A model generated the notes under the pieces. That model saw nothing but the letters and a program-made list of their open reading frames with translations. It was not told the DNA's origin and did not search any database. 35,919 nucleotides of DNA from Pseudomonadota bacterium (GTDB lineage Bacteria > Pseudomonadota > Alphaproteobacteria > Rhizobiales > Xanthobacteraceae): the NCBI GenBank assembly GCA_963205465.1, contig CAUJKG010000296.1, forward strand, positions 1 through 35,919, in the 5' to 3' direction. Numbering within the stretch: the stretch's first letter is position 1; each line of letters starts with the position of its first letter. Positions 16,555-24,826 of the stretch are shown piece by piece. The translations under genes were made by a program, and so were the position numbers.

Positions 16555-18446
16555 TGAAGCCGCCGGCGCGAACCGCCGCCACGACCTGGTGCCGGCGCGG
16601 TTTTTTCTTCGAACAGCTCGGCGAGTTTCTCGGTCATTGCGCCGCCGAGTTCTTCGGCATCGACGATGGTGACCGCACGGCGGTAATAGCGCGTCACATC
16701 ATGGCCGATGCCGATCGCGATCAGTTCGACCGGCGAGCGGGTTTCGATTTCCTCGATGATCCAGCGCAGATGGCGCTCGAGATAATTGCCAGGGTTCACC
16801 GAAAGCGTGGAGTCGTCCACCGGCGCACCGTCGGAAATCATCATGAGAATCTTGCGCTGCTCGGGCCGCGCCAGCAGGCGCTTATGCGCCCAGTCGAGCG
16901 CTTCGCCGTCGATGTTCTCTTTCAGGAGGCCTTCGCGCATCATGAGGCCGAGGTTCTTGCGCGCGCGGCGCCACGGCGCATCGGCGGATTTATAGATAAT
17001 GTGGCGCAGGTCGTTGAGGCGTCCCGGCGACTGCGGCTTGTTCGCGGCGAGCCAGGTTTCGCGCGATTGCCCGCCTTTCCACGCACGCGTGGTAAAGCCG
17101 AGAATCTCGACCTTCACCCCGCAACGCTCAAGCGTACGCGCGAGGATGTCGGCGCAGGTCGCGGCGACCGTGATCGGTCTGCCGCGCATCGAGCCGGAAT
17201 TGTCGAGGAGCAGCGTCACCACGGTATCGCGGAAATCGGTGTCGCGCTCGTTCTTGAAGGAAAGCGGCTGGAACGGATCGGTGACGACGCGGGACAACCG
17301 CGCCGGATCGAGCATGCCTTCTTCGAGGTCGAACTCCCAGGCGCGGTTCTGCTGCGCCCTCAGGCGGCGTTGCAGCCGGTTCGCAAGCCGCGCGACCACG
17401 CCCTGCAAGTGCTGGATCTGCTTGTCGAGATAGGAGCGCAGCCGCGACAGCTCTTCGGCGTCGCATAGATCTTCCGCGCCGACGGTCTCGTCGAACTTGT
17501 TGGTGAAGGCGCGATAATCGGGCCCGCGCGGCTCGTTCGGAAGTTGATGTTTCGGCCGCCACGGCTCGCCGGCTTCCTCGCTGTCGCCGGCATCCATGTC
17601 GTCCGGGCGATCCGCGGGCGGCGCATCGTCGGATTCGGCGGCCTGATCCGGCTGCTCTTCGGTGGAAATCTCGGCGTCTTCCTGCGCGGACTGATCGGCC
17701 GCCTCGTCTTGTTCGGCTGTGCCCTGATCGTTCGAGGAATTTTCCTCGCCTTTGCCTTCGTCCTGGTCCTGCTCGTCTTCGTCCTGCTCGTTGGAGCGGT
17801 CCTCGCCCATGTCGAGCGAGGTGAGCAGATCATGCATTGCCTCGGCGAAACCGCGCTGGTTGTGGATCTCGGAAGCAAGCCGGTCGAGATCATGATCCGC
17901 CCGCTTCTCGATGAAATCACGCCACAGTTCGACAACCTTCCGCACACCGACAGGCGGCTTCTGTCCGGTCAGACGTTCGCGCACCAGCATGGCGAGCGCG
18001 TCTTCGAGCGGCGCGTCGGCGCGGTCGGTGATCTCTTCGTAATTGCCGCGGTGATAGCGGTCTTCGAGCATGGCGGTGAGATTTTGCGCGACGCCGGCCA
18101 TGCGCTTCGAGCCGATCGCTTCGACGCGTGCCTGCTCGACTGCTTCGAACACCGAACGGGCATGTTCGCCCTGCGGCAGCATCTTCTTGTGAATCTGCGG
18201 ATTGTGCATGGCGAGCCGGAGCGCCATGGAGTCCGCGTGGCCGCGGAGAATGGCGGCGTCGGCTTTGCTCAAGCGCCGCGGCGGTTCGGGAAGGCGGGCG
18301 CGCTCCTGGTTTACCGCGGGCCGCTCCGCGGCAAAGGAGACTTCAAGTTCAGGCTTGCCTGCGATCGCACGCAACGTAGTTGCGACCGCGCGCTTGAAGG
18401 GCTCGGCCGGACTTTCGCTGTTTTTTCCCTTCGTGGGAGCGGACAT
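16551..18446 (-). CDS. cobT: Cobaltochelatase subunit CobT
   Basis: 631 residues. An N-terminal helical region, a very acidic Asp/Glu/Gln linker (about 214-292), then a C-terminal von Willebrand A domain with the MIDAS motif DNSGS (415-419). This layout (acidic linker plus VWA) is that of CobT, the partner of the AAA+ CobS. Together they form the ATPase module that drives CobN to insert Co2+ into hydrogenobyrinate a,c-diamide in aerobic cobalamin synthesis. The equivalent pair in chlorophyll synthesis is BchD/BchI. The gene follows cobS by 11 bp. No cobN is in the window. Confidence 0.95.
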   Translation of the reverse strand: MSAPTKGKNSESPAEPFKRAVATTLRAIAGKPELEVSFAAERPAVNQERARLPEPPRRLSKADAAILRGHADSMALRLAMHNPQIHKKMLPQGEHARSVFEAVEQARVEAIGSKRMAGVAQNLTAMLEDRYHRGNYEEITDRADAPLEDALAMLVRERLTGQKPPVGVRKVVELWRDFIEKRADHDLDRLASEIHNQRGFAEAMHDLLTSLDMGEDRSNEQDEDEQDQDEGKGEENSSNDQGTAEQDEAADQSAQEDAEISTEEQPDQAAESDDAPPADRPDDMDAGDSEEAGEPWRPKHQLPNEPRGPDYRAFTNKFDETVGAEDLCDAEELSRLRSYLDKQIQHLQGVVARLANRLQRRLRAQQNRAWEFDLEEGMLDPARLSRVVTDPFQPLSFKNERDTDFRDTVVTLLLDNSGSMRGRPITVAATCADILARTLERCGVKVEILGFTTRAWKGGQSRETWLAANKPQSPGRLNDLRHIIYKSADAPWRRARKNLGLMMREGLLKENIDGEALDWAHKRLLARPEQRKILMMISDGAPVDDSTLSVNPGNYLERHLRWIIEEIETRSPVELIAIGIGHDVTRYYRRAVTIVDAEELGGAMTEKLAELFEEKTAPAPGRGGGSRRRLH

Positions 18447-18457
18447 GCTCGCTCAAT

Positions 18458-19441
18458 TCACGATAGCGCGACGTTCACCGTGGATTCGGGAAGTTCCTTG
18501 CCGAAGCTGCGCTGATAGAATTCGGCAACGATCGACCGCTCCAGCTCGTCGCACTTGTTGATGAAGGTGACGCGCAGCGCAAAACCGATATCGCCGAAAA
18601 TCTGCGCATTCTCCGCCCAGGTGATCACTGTGCGCGGGCTCATCACGGTCGAGAGGTCGCCGTTGATGAAAGCCTGCCGCGTGAGATCGGCGACGCGGAC
18701 CATCTTGGAGATGGTCTCTCTGCCCTCGGGGGTACGCCAAGCGTGGATCTTGGACGAAACGATATCCACTTCCTTGTCGTGCGGAAGATAGTTGAGTGTC
18801 GTCACGATCGACCAGCGGTCCATCTGGCCCTGGTTGATCTGCTGCGTGCCGTGATAGAGACCGGTGGTATCGCCGAGGCCCACGGTGTTTGCCGTCGCGA
18901 ACAAGCGGAAGGCGGGATGCGGACGGATCACCTTGTTCTGGTCGAGGAGGGTGAGGCGGCCGGAGACTTCCAGCACGCGCTGGATCACGAACATCACATC
19001 CGGACGGCCGGCGTCATATTCGTCGAACACGAGCGCGACATTGCGCTGCAGCGCCCAGGGCAGGATGCCGTCGCGGAATTCGGTGACCTGCCGGCCCTCG
19101 CGGACGACGATCGCGTCCTTGCCGACGAGGTCGATACGGCTGATGTGGCTGTCCAGATTCACGCGCACGCAGGGCCAGTTCAGGCGGGCGGCGACCTGCT
19201 CGATATGCGTCGATTTGCCCGTGCCGTGGTAGCCCGAAACCAGCACGCGGCGGTTGTGGGCGAAGCCCGCCAAGATCGCGAGCGTCGTGTTGCGGTCGAA
19301 AATATAGTCCGGATCGGTATCCGGCACGTGCGCTTCCGGCTCGGAATAGGCTGGAACTTCAAGGTCGGTATCGATCCCGAAAACCTGCCGGACGGAAACT
19401 TTCATATCCGGGAGCGGGGCCAGTTCTGTATTCGCGGTCAT
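18458..19441 (-). CDS. cobS: Cobaltochelatase subunit CobS (AAA+ ATPase)
   Basis: 327 residues from ATG 19441; a longer frame to 19477 adds 12 residues ([12 protein letters not shown]) without family support. Walker [10 protein letters not shown] (70-78), Walker B LVFDEYD (137-143) and sensor-type [13 protein letters not shown] are present. The N-terminal [12 protein letters not shown] segment is typical of CobS. It forms the hexameric ATPase ring that works with CobT and CobN in cobalt insertion. It is first in the cobS-cobT-esterase operon. The upstream 100 bp hold no clear promoter. Confidence 0.95.
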   Translation of the reverse strand: MTANTELAPLPDMKVSVRQVFGIDTDLEVPAYSEPEAHVPDTDPDYIFDRNTTLAILAGFAHNRRVLVSGYHGTGKSTHIEQVAARLNWPCVRVNLDSHISRIDLVGKDAIVVREGRQVTEFRDGILPWALQRNVALVFDEYDAGRPDVMFVIQRVLEVSGRLTLLDQNKVIRPHPAFRLFATANTVGLGDTTGLYHGTQQINQGQMDRWSIVTTLNYLPHDKEVDIVSSKIHAWRTPEGRETISKMVRVADLTRQAFINGDLSTVMSPRTVITWAENAQIFGDIGFALRVTFINKCDELERSIVAEFYQRSFGKELPESTVNVALS

Positions 19442-19541
19442 GCTTTTTCTCGCCGAAAGGCGGCTTTTGCCTTGCAAAGATAGGGCCGAATCTGGAGTTC
19501 CCGGACGGCTGCCGGGGTCGTGCGGAATCTTACCAGAAGCC

Positions 19542-20177
19542 TTAGCAGAAACCTTGGGCCTTTAGGTAGTTGTAGGCCTGCACAACAGCCCTGAAGCGGT
19601 CTTCGCTCGACCGGTCGCCGCCGTTGGCGTCCGGGTGGTGGCGCTTTACCAGTTCCTTGTAGCGGGCTTTGAGCGCCTCGGCGGTGGCGTCGATCTCGAG
19701 GCCCAGCGTGTCGAACGCCTTTCGCTCGGCGTTGCGGATCATCCGGCCTTCGGGAGCCTCGGCCTCCTGCTGGAAGGTCCCGGCGGCACCCCCGAAAATA
19801 CGGAAAGGATCGCTCCAGCTCTCGCCGGTGAAACCGGGGTTGTTGCCGCCCTTCTTGCCGCGTTTCTTTTCGCCGCCGTTCTGACCCATCTTCCAGGTCG
19901 GGCGGTGGCCGGTCAGCGCGTCCTTCTGGTACTGGGCGACGGCGTCGTCTTTCATGCCGGAGAAGTAATTGTAGTTCGCGTTGTATTCGCGGACGTGATT
20001 GATGCAGTAATTCCAGTACTCGCCTTCGCGGTCGCGGCCTTTGGGCGCCTTGTGCGTGCCCGGCTCCTTGCAGGCATGCCAGTCGCAGGCAGGGCTCTCG
20101 GCTTTGAGCTTCTGCTTCTTGTTCCGCTCGATCGGCTTGACGCGGATCTTATCGAAGAGGGGCGAGTCGAATTTCAT
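19542..20177 (-). CDS. J-domain (DnaJ-like) protein
   Basis: 211 residues from ATG 20177; the frame extends to 20273 but that part lies over the promoter region. The J-domain is at the C-terminus (about 150-205: [28 protein letters not shown] with the essential [16 protein letters not shown]). The N-terminal half carries [18 protein letters not shown] and [18 protein letters not shown], with Cys/His spacing that suggests a metal-binding module. This architecture is widespread in alphaproteobacteria. It would stimulate DnaK ATPase towards an unknown client. A TATAGT -10 sits only 6 bp before the ATG and there is no ribosome site, so the mRNA may be leaderless. It is divergent from the BolA gene, 117 bp away. 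Confidence 0.88.
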   Translation of the reverse strand: MKFDSPLFDKIRVKPIERNKKQKLKAESPACDWHACKEPGTHKAPKGRDREGEYWNYCINHVREYNANYNYFSGMKDDAVAQYQKDALTGHRPTWKMGQNGGEKKRGKKGGNNPGFTGESWSDPFRIFGGAAGTFQQEAEAPEGRMIRNAERKAFDTLGLEIDATAEALKARYKELVKRHHPDANGGDRSSEDRFRAVVQAYNYLKAQGFC

Positions 20178-20183
20178 GTGACG

Positions 20184-20189
20184 ACTATA
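20184..20189 (-). promoter_or_regulatory. Possible -10 of a leaderless promoter for the J-domain gene
   Basis: TATAGT on the minus strand, followed by CGTCAC and then the ATG. Transcription would begin at or next to the A of the start codon. The -35 is poor (TTGTGC at 19 bp spacing). Confidence 0.45.
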
Positions 20190-20257
20190 TGGCGATTGGG
20201 GCTTGCTCGCACAAGCAACAGTGCTGGTACGACTAACGGGAAGTTGTTGCGTGATCG

Positions 20258-20286
20258 TTGACGGAAAGACCATAGCGCTTTATGCG
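20258..20286 (+). promoter_or_regulatory. Sigma70-type promoter of the BolA gene, leaderless spacing
   Basis: TTGACG (20258-20263), 17-bp spacer, TATGCG (20281-20286). The predicted start is 20293-20294, one or two bases before the ATG at 20295; no Shine-Dalgarno sequence is present. Confidence 0.6.
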
Positions 20287-20294
20287 GCGCGGCC

Positions 20295-20573
20295 ATGACC
20301 AAACCGGACAAAACCCTAGACCGCATTCGCGACCGTTTGACGGCTGCCTTGAAGCCGGAAGCGATCGAGGTGATCGACGAAAGCGGGCAGCATGTCGGTC
20401 ATGCCGGCGCGATTCCCGGCAAGACCACGCATGTTCGGGTTCTCGTTACCGCCGAGGCATTTCAGGGCAAGAGCCGGCTCGACCGGCACCGGATGGTCAA
20501 TGATCTCCTGAACCACGAGATGAGTGCGGGCCTGCATGCGCTCGCGATCGTGCCGAAAGCGCCGGGGGAGTAG
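20295..20573 (+). CDS. BolA-family protein
   Basis: 92 residues covering a single BolA fold (class II KH-like): LDRIRDRLTAALKPEAIEVIDES, then THVRVLVTAEAFQGKSRLDRHRMVNDLL and GLHALAIVPKAP. The conserved His in the variable loop (HVGHAG) and the RHRMV segment are the residues used with monothiol glutaredoxins to hold [2Fe-2S] clusters. BolA-Grx pairs act in iron-sulfur trafficking and iron sensing. It starts at ATG 20295 without a ribosome site, downstream of a promoter at leaderless distance. It ends 7 bp before a palindromic repeat element. Confidence 0.92.
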   Translation: MTKPDKTLDRIRDRLTAALKPEAIEVIDESGQHVGHAGAIPGKTTHVRVLVTAEAFQGKSRLDRHRMVNDLLNHEMSAGLHALAIVPKAPGE

Positions 20574-20580
20574 CTCTCTT

Positions 20581-20692
20581 GTCATTCCGAGGCGCGAGCG
20601 AAGCTCGCGAACCCGGAATCCAGAGTGAGAGCATAATGTTTGAATGTTTCGCCCTGGATTCCGGATCGCCGCTGCGCGGCGTCCGGAATGGC
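20581..20692. repeat. About 112-bp three-arm palindromic repeat, copy 1
   Basis: Outer ends GTCATTCCG and CGGAATGGC, inner arms CGGAATCCAG and CTGGATTCCG. Between outer and inner arms sit two independent hairpins, CGCGAGC/GCTCGCG with loop GAA, and CGCCGC/GCGGCG with loop TGC. It lies between the convergent BolA and aroB genes and may help terminate both. A second copy is at 35348. Confidence 0.9.
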
Positions 20693-20707
20693 AAATATAA
20701 GGGCGAC

Positions 20708-21862
20708 CTACTCCGCCAGCGCTTCTCTCAGCAGTGCCAGTACGCTTTCTTCCTCGACATCCTTCGCGATGAACGCCTTGCCGATGCCCTTGGCGAGGAT
20801 GAAGACGAGCTTGCCGCGGCTGACCTTCTTGTCCTGCATCATGAGCGACAACAGCCGTTCCGGTCCGGGCAGTTCGCCGGGGATTTGCGAGAGCTTGGTC
20901 GGCAGGCCGACGCTTTCGAAGTGTTTGACGACGCGCGCCACGTCGGCGGGTTTGCAGAGCTTGCGCTTCGCGGACAGCCGGAACGCAAGCACGCAGCCGA
21001 GCGCAACACCCTCTCCGTGCAGGAGCCGGTCGGAGTATCCCGTCGCCGCTTCCAGTGCGTGGCCGAAGGTATGCCCGAGATTGAGGAGTGCGCGGTCTCC
21101 GGTTTCGCGTTCGTCGCGGGCGACGATTGCGGCCTTGGCCTTGCAACTCGTGGCGACGGCTTTCTTGCGTGCGGCGCCGCCTTTGAAGACTGCGCGCCAG
21201 TTTTTCTCTAACCAGGCGAAGAATTTCGCGTCGTTGATGAGGCCGTATTTTGCGACCTCGCCGTAGCCGGCGCGAAACTCGCGCGGCGGCAGCGTGTCGA
21301 GCGCGGTCAGGTCGGCGAGCACAAGGGCCGGCTGGTGGAACGCGCCGATCAGGTTCTTGCCTTGCGGAGAGTTGATCCCGGTCTTGCCGCCGACCGAGGA
21401 ATCCACCTGCGCGAGCAGGCTCGTCGGAATCTGCACGAAGCCGACGCCGCGGCGCACGACGCTCGCGGCAAAGCCGGCAAGATCGCCGATCACGCCGCCA
21501 CCGAGCGCTACCACGAGATCGCCGCGTTCGATCCGCGCTTCGAGGACCGCCTCCGCAACTTTTTGCAGTTCGCCGAAACTCTTGGTGCTTTCGCCGGGTG
21601 CCAGCAAAACGCTGCGATAGCGCAGCTTTGCAGCTTCGAGCGATTGCTCCAGCGCCGCAAGATGATGACGCGCGACGTTGCTGTCCGTCACGATCGCAAC
21701 GGAAGTGCCGGGCTTGAGCTTGGCGATGCGCTTGCCCGCGTCTGCGATCAGGTTGTCGCCGATCACGATGTCGTAGCTGCGCTTGCCGAGCTTGACCCGG
21801 ACGGTTTCGTTTTTGCTCTGCTTTAGAATTTTCTTGTTTGTGCTTTTCTTGGGCGTTTTCAT
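20708..21862 (-). CDS. aroB: 3-dehydroquinate synthase
   Basis: 384 residues from ATG 21862. It converts DAHP to 3-dehydroquinate, the second step of the shikimate pathway. NAD-binding GGGVIGDLAGFAASV (121-135), the PTSLLAQVDSSVGGKTGIN segment (146-164) and zinc ligands Glu202, His264 and His282 (GEVAKYG, GHTFGHALE, LHGEG) are all present. An N-terminal Lys-rich extension of about 20 residues (KTPKKSTNKK) precedes the fold; it is probably unstructured. The frame continues upstream to 22546 through aroK in another phase, which is not coding. The start codon overlaps the aroK stop by ATGA, so the pair is translationally coupled. Confidence 0.97.
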   Translation of the reverse strand: MKTPKKSTNKKILKQSKNETVRVKLGKRSYDIVIGDNLIADAGKRIAKLKPGTSVAIVTDSNVARHHLAALEQSLEAAKLRYRSVLLAPGESTKSFGELQKVAEAVLEARIERGDLVVALGGGVIGDLAGFAASVVRRGVGFVQIPTSLLAQVDSSVGGKTGINSPQGKNLIGAFHQPALVLADLTALDTLPPREFRAGYGEVAKYGLINDAKFFAWLEKNWRAVFKGGAARKKAVATSCKAKAAIVARDERETGDRALLNLGHTFGHALEAATGYSDRLLHGEGVALGCVLAFRLSAKRKLCKPADVARVVKHFESVGLPTKLSQIPGELPGPERLLSLMMQDKKVSRGKLVFILAKGIGKAFIAKDVEEESVLALLREALAE

Positions 21863-22452
21863 GCTTGCGGCTCGTGCAGCGTTGCTCCCAGGCGATCGAC
21901 GATGGCTTCCACGACTTCTTCGTGCGGCACTTCGGCGGAGGTAATACAGAGGTCCGCCTCCGCATAGACCGGTTCGCGTGCAACCAGAAGATTGCGCAGC
22001 GTCGCTTCCGGATCGGCGGTTTGCAGAAGCGGGCGATTGCTCTTGCGGCGAACGCGCTTCATCAGCGTTTCGAGATCCGCTTTGAGCCATATCGAAATGC
22101 TGCGTTCGCGAATGCGCGCGCGCGTCTCTTCGTTCATGAAAGCGCCGCCGCCGGTTGCGATCACCTGCGGGCCGTTTTCGAGCAGGCGCGCGATGACTTT
22201 CTGCTCGCCTTTGCGGAATTCCGCTTCGCCCTTGCTTTGGAAGAATTCGGGGATGGTCATATTGGCCGCGCGTTCGATCTCGTGGTCGGCGTCGGCGAAG
22301 CGGAGGCCGAGCCTTTGTCCGAGCCGGCGTCCGATCGAGCTTTTGCCCGAGCCCGGCATGCCGACGAGCACGATCGAGCGGCAGCCGAGGCTCGCGCGGA
22401 ACGCGTCGGCGCGCGGATGAAGGGCAATCGGCGGCGGTGAGGGCATATTCAT
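21859..22452 (-). CDS. aroK: Shikimate kinase
   Basis: 197 residues from ATG 22452 (a second ATG follows at 22446). P-loop GMPGSGKSS (31-39), the shikimate-binding DADHEIE (54-60), the GGGAF loop and the lid segment NRPLLQ are present. It phosphorylates shikimate with ATP to shikimate-3-phosphate. The N-terminal 24 residues before the P-loop strand are longer than in E. coli AroK, as usual in rhizobia. It is first in the aroK-aroB operon and divergent from the small membrane peptide gene, with 84 bp between. Confidence 0.96.
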   Translation of the reverse strand: MNMPSPPPIALHPRADAFRASLGCRSIVLVGMPGSGKSSIGRRLGQRLGLRFADADHEIERAANMTIPEFFQSKGEAEFRKGEQKVIARLLENGPQVIATGGGAFMNEETRARIRERSISIWLKADLETLMKRVRRKSNRPLLQTADPEATLRNLLVAREPVYAEADLCITSAEVPHEEVVEAIVDRLGATLHEPQA

Positions 22453-22536
22453 TTTCCTGCGGCAACATATGGCGCTTTCGCCGCAGCCTGTAAAATGCCG
22501 CTCTCGTCGGCCCGCCGATTCGAAAGACCTGCTCGC

Positions 22537-22680
22537 ATGCCCACACTCTTTCGCCTGCTCACCATTCTCGCGATCATGGGTGGCATCGCCTATGGCGCAG
22601 CCTGGTTGCTTGCGAACTATCTCGAGCCCGCGCCGCGCAGCATCACGATCACGGTCCCGCAGGACCGGATCGGCAAATGA
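22537..22680 (+). CDS. 47-residue single-pass membrane peptide upstream of xerD
   Basis: From ATG 22537 it encodes a small protein with one hydrophobic helix (LLTILAIMGGIAYGAAWLL, about 6-24) and a short polar tail ending PQDRIGK. The earlier start at 22495 would put a non-hydrophobic leader in front and is less likely. Its stop (TGA 22678-22680) overlaps the xerD start (ATG 22677) as ATGA, so it is probably the translated leader gene of xerD. The tail SITITVPQDRIGK looks like selected protein sequence rather than chance, and I recall similar small genes next to xerD in related genomes. The function is unknown. Confidence 0.7.
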   Translation: MPTLFRLLTILAIMGGIAYGAAWLLANYLEPAPRSITITVPQDRIGK

Positions 22681-23645
22681 GCGCGAAAGCCAAAAAAAGC
22701 GCGGCATCGAACGCGCCGGGGCAGCGTGGCCTTTTTCTCGACATGCTCGCGACCGAGCGCAACGCGAGCAAGAACACGCTCGACGCTTATGCACGCGATC
22801 TCGACGATTACGCCGAATTTCTTGCCGGCAAGAAGAGCGATTTTTCGCGCGCGGATACCCAGGCGATCCGCGACTATCTCTCCGCGTTGAAGCGCCGCGA
22901 ACTTGCGGCGGCTTCGGTGGCACGAAAACTCTCCGCGATCCGGCAGCTGCACCGCTTTCTCTATACCGAAGGCTTGCGGGGCGACGATCCTTCCGCCGTG
23001 CTCGAAGGGCCGCGCCGCGGCAGGCCGCTGCCGAAAATCATGACGGTTGCGGAAGTGTCGAAACTGCTGGCCGCCGCGCATGATGCTGCCGCCGAAACCG
23101 GTGAGACGAAAGGGGACGCGGCGCGGCGTCTGCGCGCCTTGCGGCTCGCGGCATTGCTCGAACTGCTCTACGCCTCGGGTTTGCGCATCTCCGAACTGAT
23201 CGCGCTGCCGGCCTCGGCCGCGCGCACCAAAAGCGATGCCATCATCGTCCGTGGCAAGGGGAACAAGGAGCGCCTCGTGCCGATCGGAGACGCTGCGAAG
23301 CGCGCGATGAAAGCCTATCTCGACGTAAGCCTCGAGAATGCGAAGGCGCCGCCATCGCGCTGGCTGTTTCCGTCCTTCGGGACCAGCGGGCACGTGACGC
23401 GCCAGCATGTCGCACGGGAGTTGAAGGCGCTGGCGGCCAGTGCCGGCATTTCGCCGGCCAAGATCAGCCCGCATGTGTTGCGCCATGCCTTTGCCAGCCA
23501 TCTGCTTGCAAACGGCGCAGACCTGCGCGTCGTGCAAGCGCTTCTGGGGCACGCGGATATTTCGACCACGCAGATTTACACGCATGTGCTGGACGAACGT
23601 CTCAAGAACATGGTGCGCGACCTGCATCCGCTTTCGGAGAAATAG
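22677..23645 (+). CDS. xerD: Site-specific tyrosine recombinase XerD
   Basis: 322 residues. An N-terminal SAM-like core-binding domain (about 16-105, LDMLATERNASKNTLDAYARDL) precedes a catalytic domain with Arg170 (ASGLRISEL), the lysine in GKGNKER (about 194-197), His266 and Arg269 (HVLRHAFASHLL), His292 (LGHADIS) and the nucleophile Tyr301 (TTQIYTHV). The length and the C-terminal LKNMVRDLHPLS fit chromosomal XerD, which with XerC resolves dimers at dif under FtsK control. There is no sign that it is a phage or integron integrase: no att duplication, and housekeeping neighbours on both sides. Confidence 0.93.
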   Translation: MSAKAKKSAASNAPGQRGLFLDMLATERNASKNTLDAYARDLDDYAEFLAGKKSDFSRADTQAIRDYLSALKRRELAAASVARKLSAIRQLHRFLYTEGLRGDDPSAVLEGPRRGRPLPKIMTVAEVSKLLAAAHDAAAETGETKGDAARRLRALRLAALLELLYASGLRISELIALPASAARTKSDAIIVRGKGNKERLVPIGDAAKRAMKAYLDVSLENAKAPPSRWLFPSFGTSGHVTRQHVARELKALAASAGISPAKISPHVLRHAFASHLLANGADLRVVQALLGHADISTTQIYTHVLDERLKNMVRDLHPLSEK

Positions 23646-23693
23646 GCGCTTCACCCCGGCGTAACTTGACTTCGAAGGGGCGAAACGGGCAGC

Positions 23694-23719
23694 TAGGGCC
23701 CGAATTTACAGGGGCCCTA
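23694..23719. promoter_or_regulatory. Inverted repeat in the xerD-accA gap
   Basis: TAGGGCCC (23694-23701) and GGGCCCTA (23712-23719), a perfect 8-bp inverted repeat with a 10-bp spacer. No T-run follows on either strand. A TTGACT (23666-23671) upstream could be a -35 for accA, which would put the repeat near the transcription start. Operator or mRNA hairpin; not decided. Confidence 0.4.
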
Positions 23720-23742
23720 AGGCCTCTAACGCCCGAGCCCTG

Positions 23743-24696
23743 ATGCGCACGTATCTCGATTTCGAAAAACCCGTCGCCGAACTCGATGCCAAGATCGAGG
23801 AATTCCGCACGCTTGCGGCTTCCAGCGAGGGGGTTGCGATCGCGGAAGACGTCGCGCGGCTCGAGGCGAAGTCGGAACTTGCGCTCTCGGAAATCTACGA
23901 GAACCTCACACCCTGGCAGAAAACGCAGGTCGCGCGGCATCCGCAGCGGCCGCATTTTTCCGACTACATTGCCAAGCTGTTCGAGGAATTCACGCCGCTC
24001 GCCGGCGACCGTAAGTTCGGCGACGATCAGGCCATCATCGGCGGCTTTGCGCGTTTCGAGGGGCAAAGCGTCTGCGTGATCGGCCACGAAAAAGGCTCGA
24101 CCACCGAAGCGCGTATCCAGCACAATTTCGGCATGGCTCGCCCCGAAGGATACCGGAAAGCGGTGCGGCTCATGGAATTGGCCGATCGTTTCGAGGTGCC
24201 GGTGGTGACGCTGGTCGACACCGCGGGCGCCTATCCCGGGATCGATGCCGAGGAGCGCGGACAGGCGGAGGCGATTGCCCGCTCGACCGATGCCGGCCTT
24301 GCGCTCGGGGTCCCCAACGTCTCGGTCATCATCGGCGAAGGCGGTTCGGGCGGCGCGATCGCGATTGCGACCGCGAACAAGGTGCTGATGCTCGAGCATT
24401 CGATCTACAGCGTGATTTCCCCGGAAGGGGCGGCCTCGATCCTGTGGCGCGACACCACCAAGGCCCAGGAAGCGGCGACCAATATGAAGATCACCGCCCA
24501 GGACCTTTTGCGGCTTGGGGTGGTGGATGAAATCATCCCGGAGGCAGCAGGTGGCGCGCACCGCCATCCGGAAGCCACGATTTCGGCCACTGGTAAGGCT
24601 ATTCAGACCGCTCTAGCGGGGTTCAATGGCCTTTCACGCGATCAAATTCGGAGTCTGCGGGCCGAAAAATTTCTGGCGATCGGCCGGAATCTCTGA
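23743..24696 (+). CDS. accA: Acetyl-CoA carboxylase carboxyltransferase subunit alpha
   Basis: 317 residues, standard for AccA. The N-terminal [18 protein letters not shown] is diagnostic, and the crotonase-like core carries [15 protein letters not shown]-type sequence (here [16 protein letters not shown]), the oxyanion segment [20 protein letters not shown] and [13 protein letters not shown]. With AccD it transfers the carboxyl group from biotin to acetyl-CoA, giving malonyl-CoA for fatty acid synthesis. accD is not nearby, as usual. The upstream gap of 97 bp carries an inverted repeat that may be regulatory. Confidence 0.97.
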   Translation: MRTYLDFEKPVAELDAKIEEFRTLAASSEGVAIAEDVARLEAKSELALSEIYENLTPWQKTQVARHPQRPHFSDYIAKLFEEFTPLAGDRKFGDDQAIIGGFARFEGQSVCVIGHEKGSTTEARIQHNFGMARPEGYRKAVRLMELADRFEVPVVTLVDTAGAYPGIDAEERGQAEAIARSTDAGLALGVPNVSVIIGEGGSGGAIAIATANKVLMLEHSIYSVISPEGAASILWRDTTKAQEAATNMKITAQDLLRLGVVDEIIPEAAGGAHRHPEATISATGKAIQTALAGFNGLSRDQIRSLRAEKFLAIGRNL

Positions 24697-24826
24697 TTTT
24701 TCAATCACTTGTGCGCGAGCGCAATCGGGGGTCGTGGAAAACTGCGGTTGCGGTAACGAGCCGTCAAGGGTAACGCATTAGGCAATGGGGACCGGTAATT
24801 TTTCTGCGCATTTGCTGGAGTTCGCG

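Noticed and set aside
16551-19441. cobS/cobT as magnesium chelatase (BchI/BchD) or another MoxR-VWA system
   Set aside because: CobS N-terminus ([12 protein letters not shown]) and the CobT acidic linker plus VWA layout fit cobaltochelatase specifically; no bch genes are near.
21863-22546. N-terminal extension of aroB (frame open to 22546)
   Set aside because: The extension lies over aroK in another phase and is Arg-rich nonsense; the ATGA overlap with aroK sets the start at 21862.
22677-23645. xerD as a phage or integron integrase
   Set aside because: Size, motifs and neighbours (aroK, accA) fit the chromosomal XerD; no att-like repeats seen.
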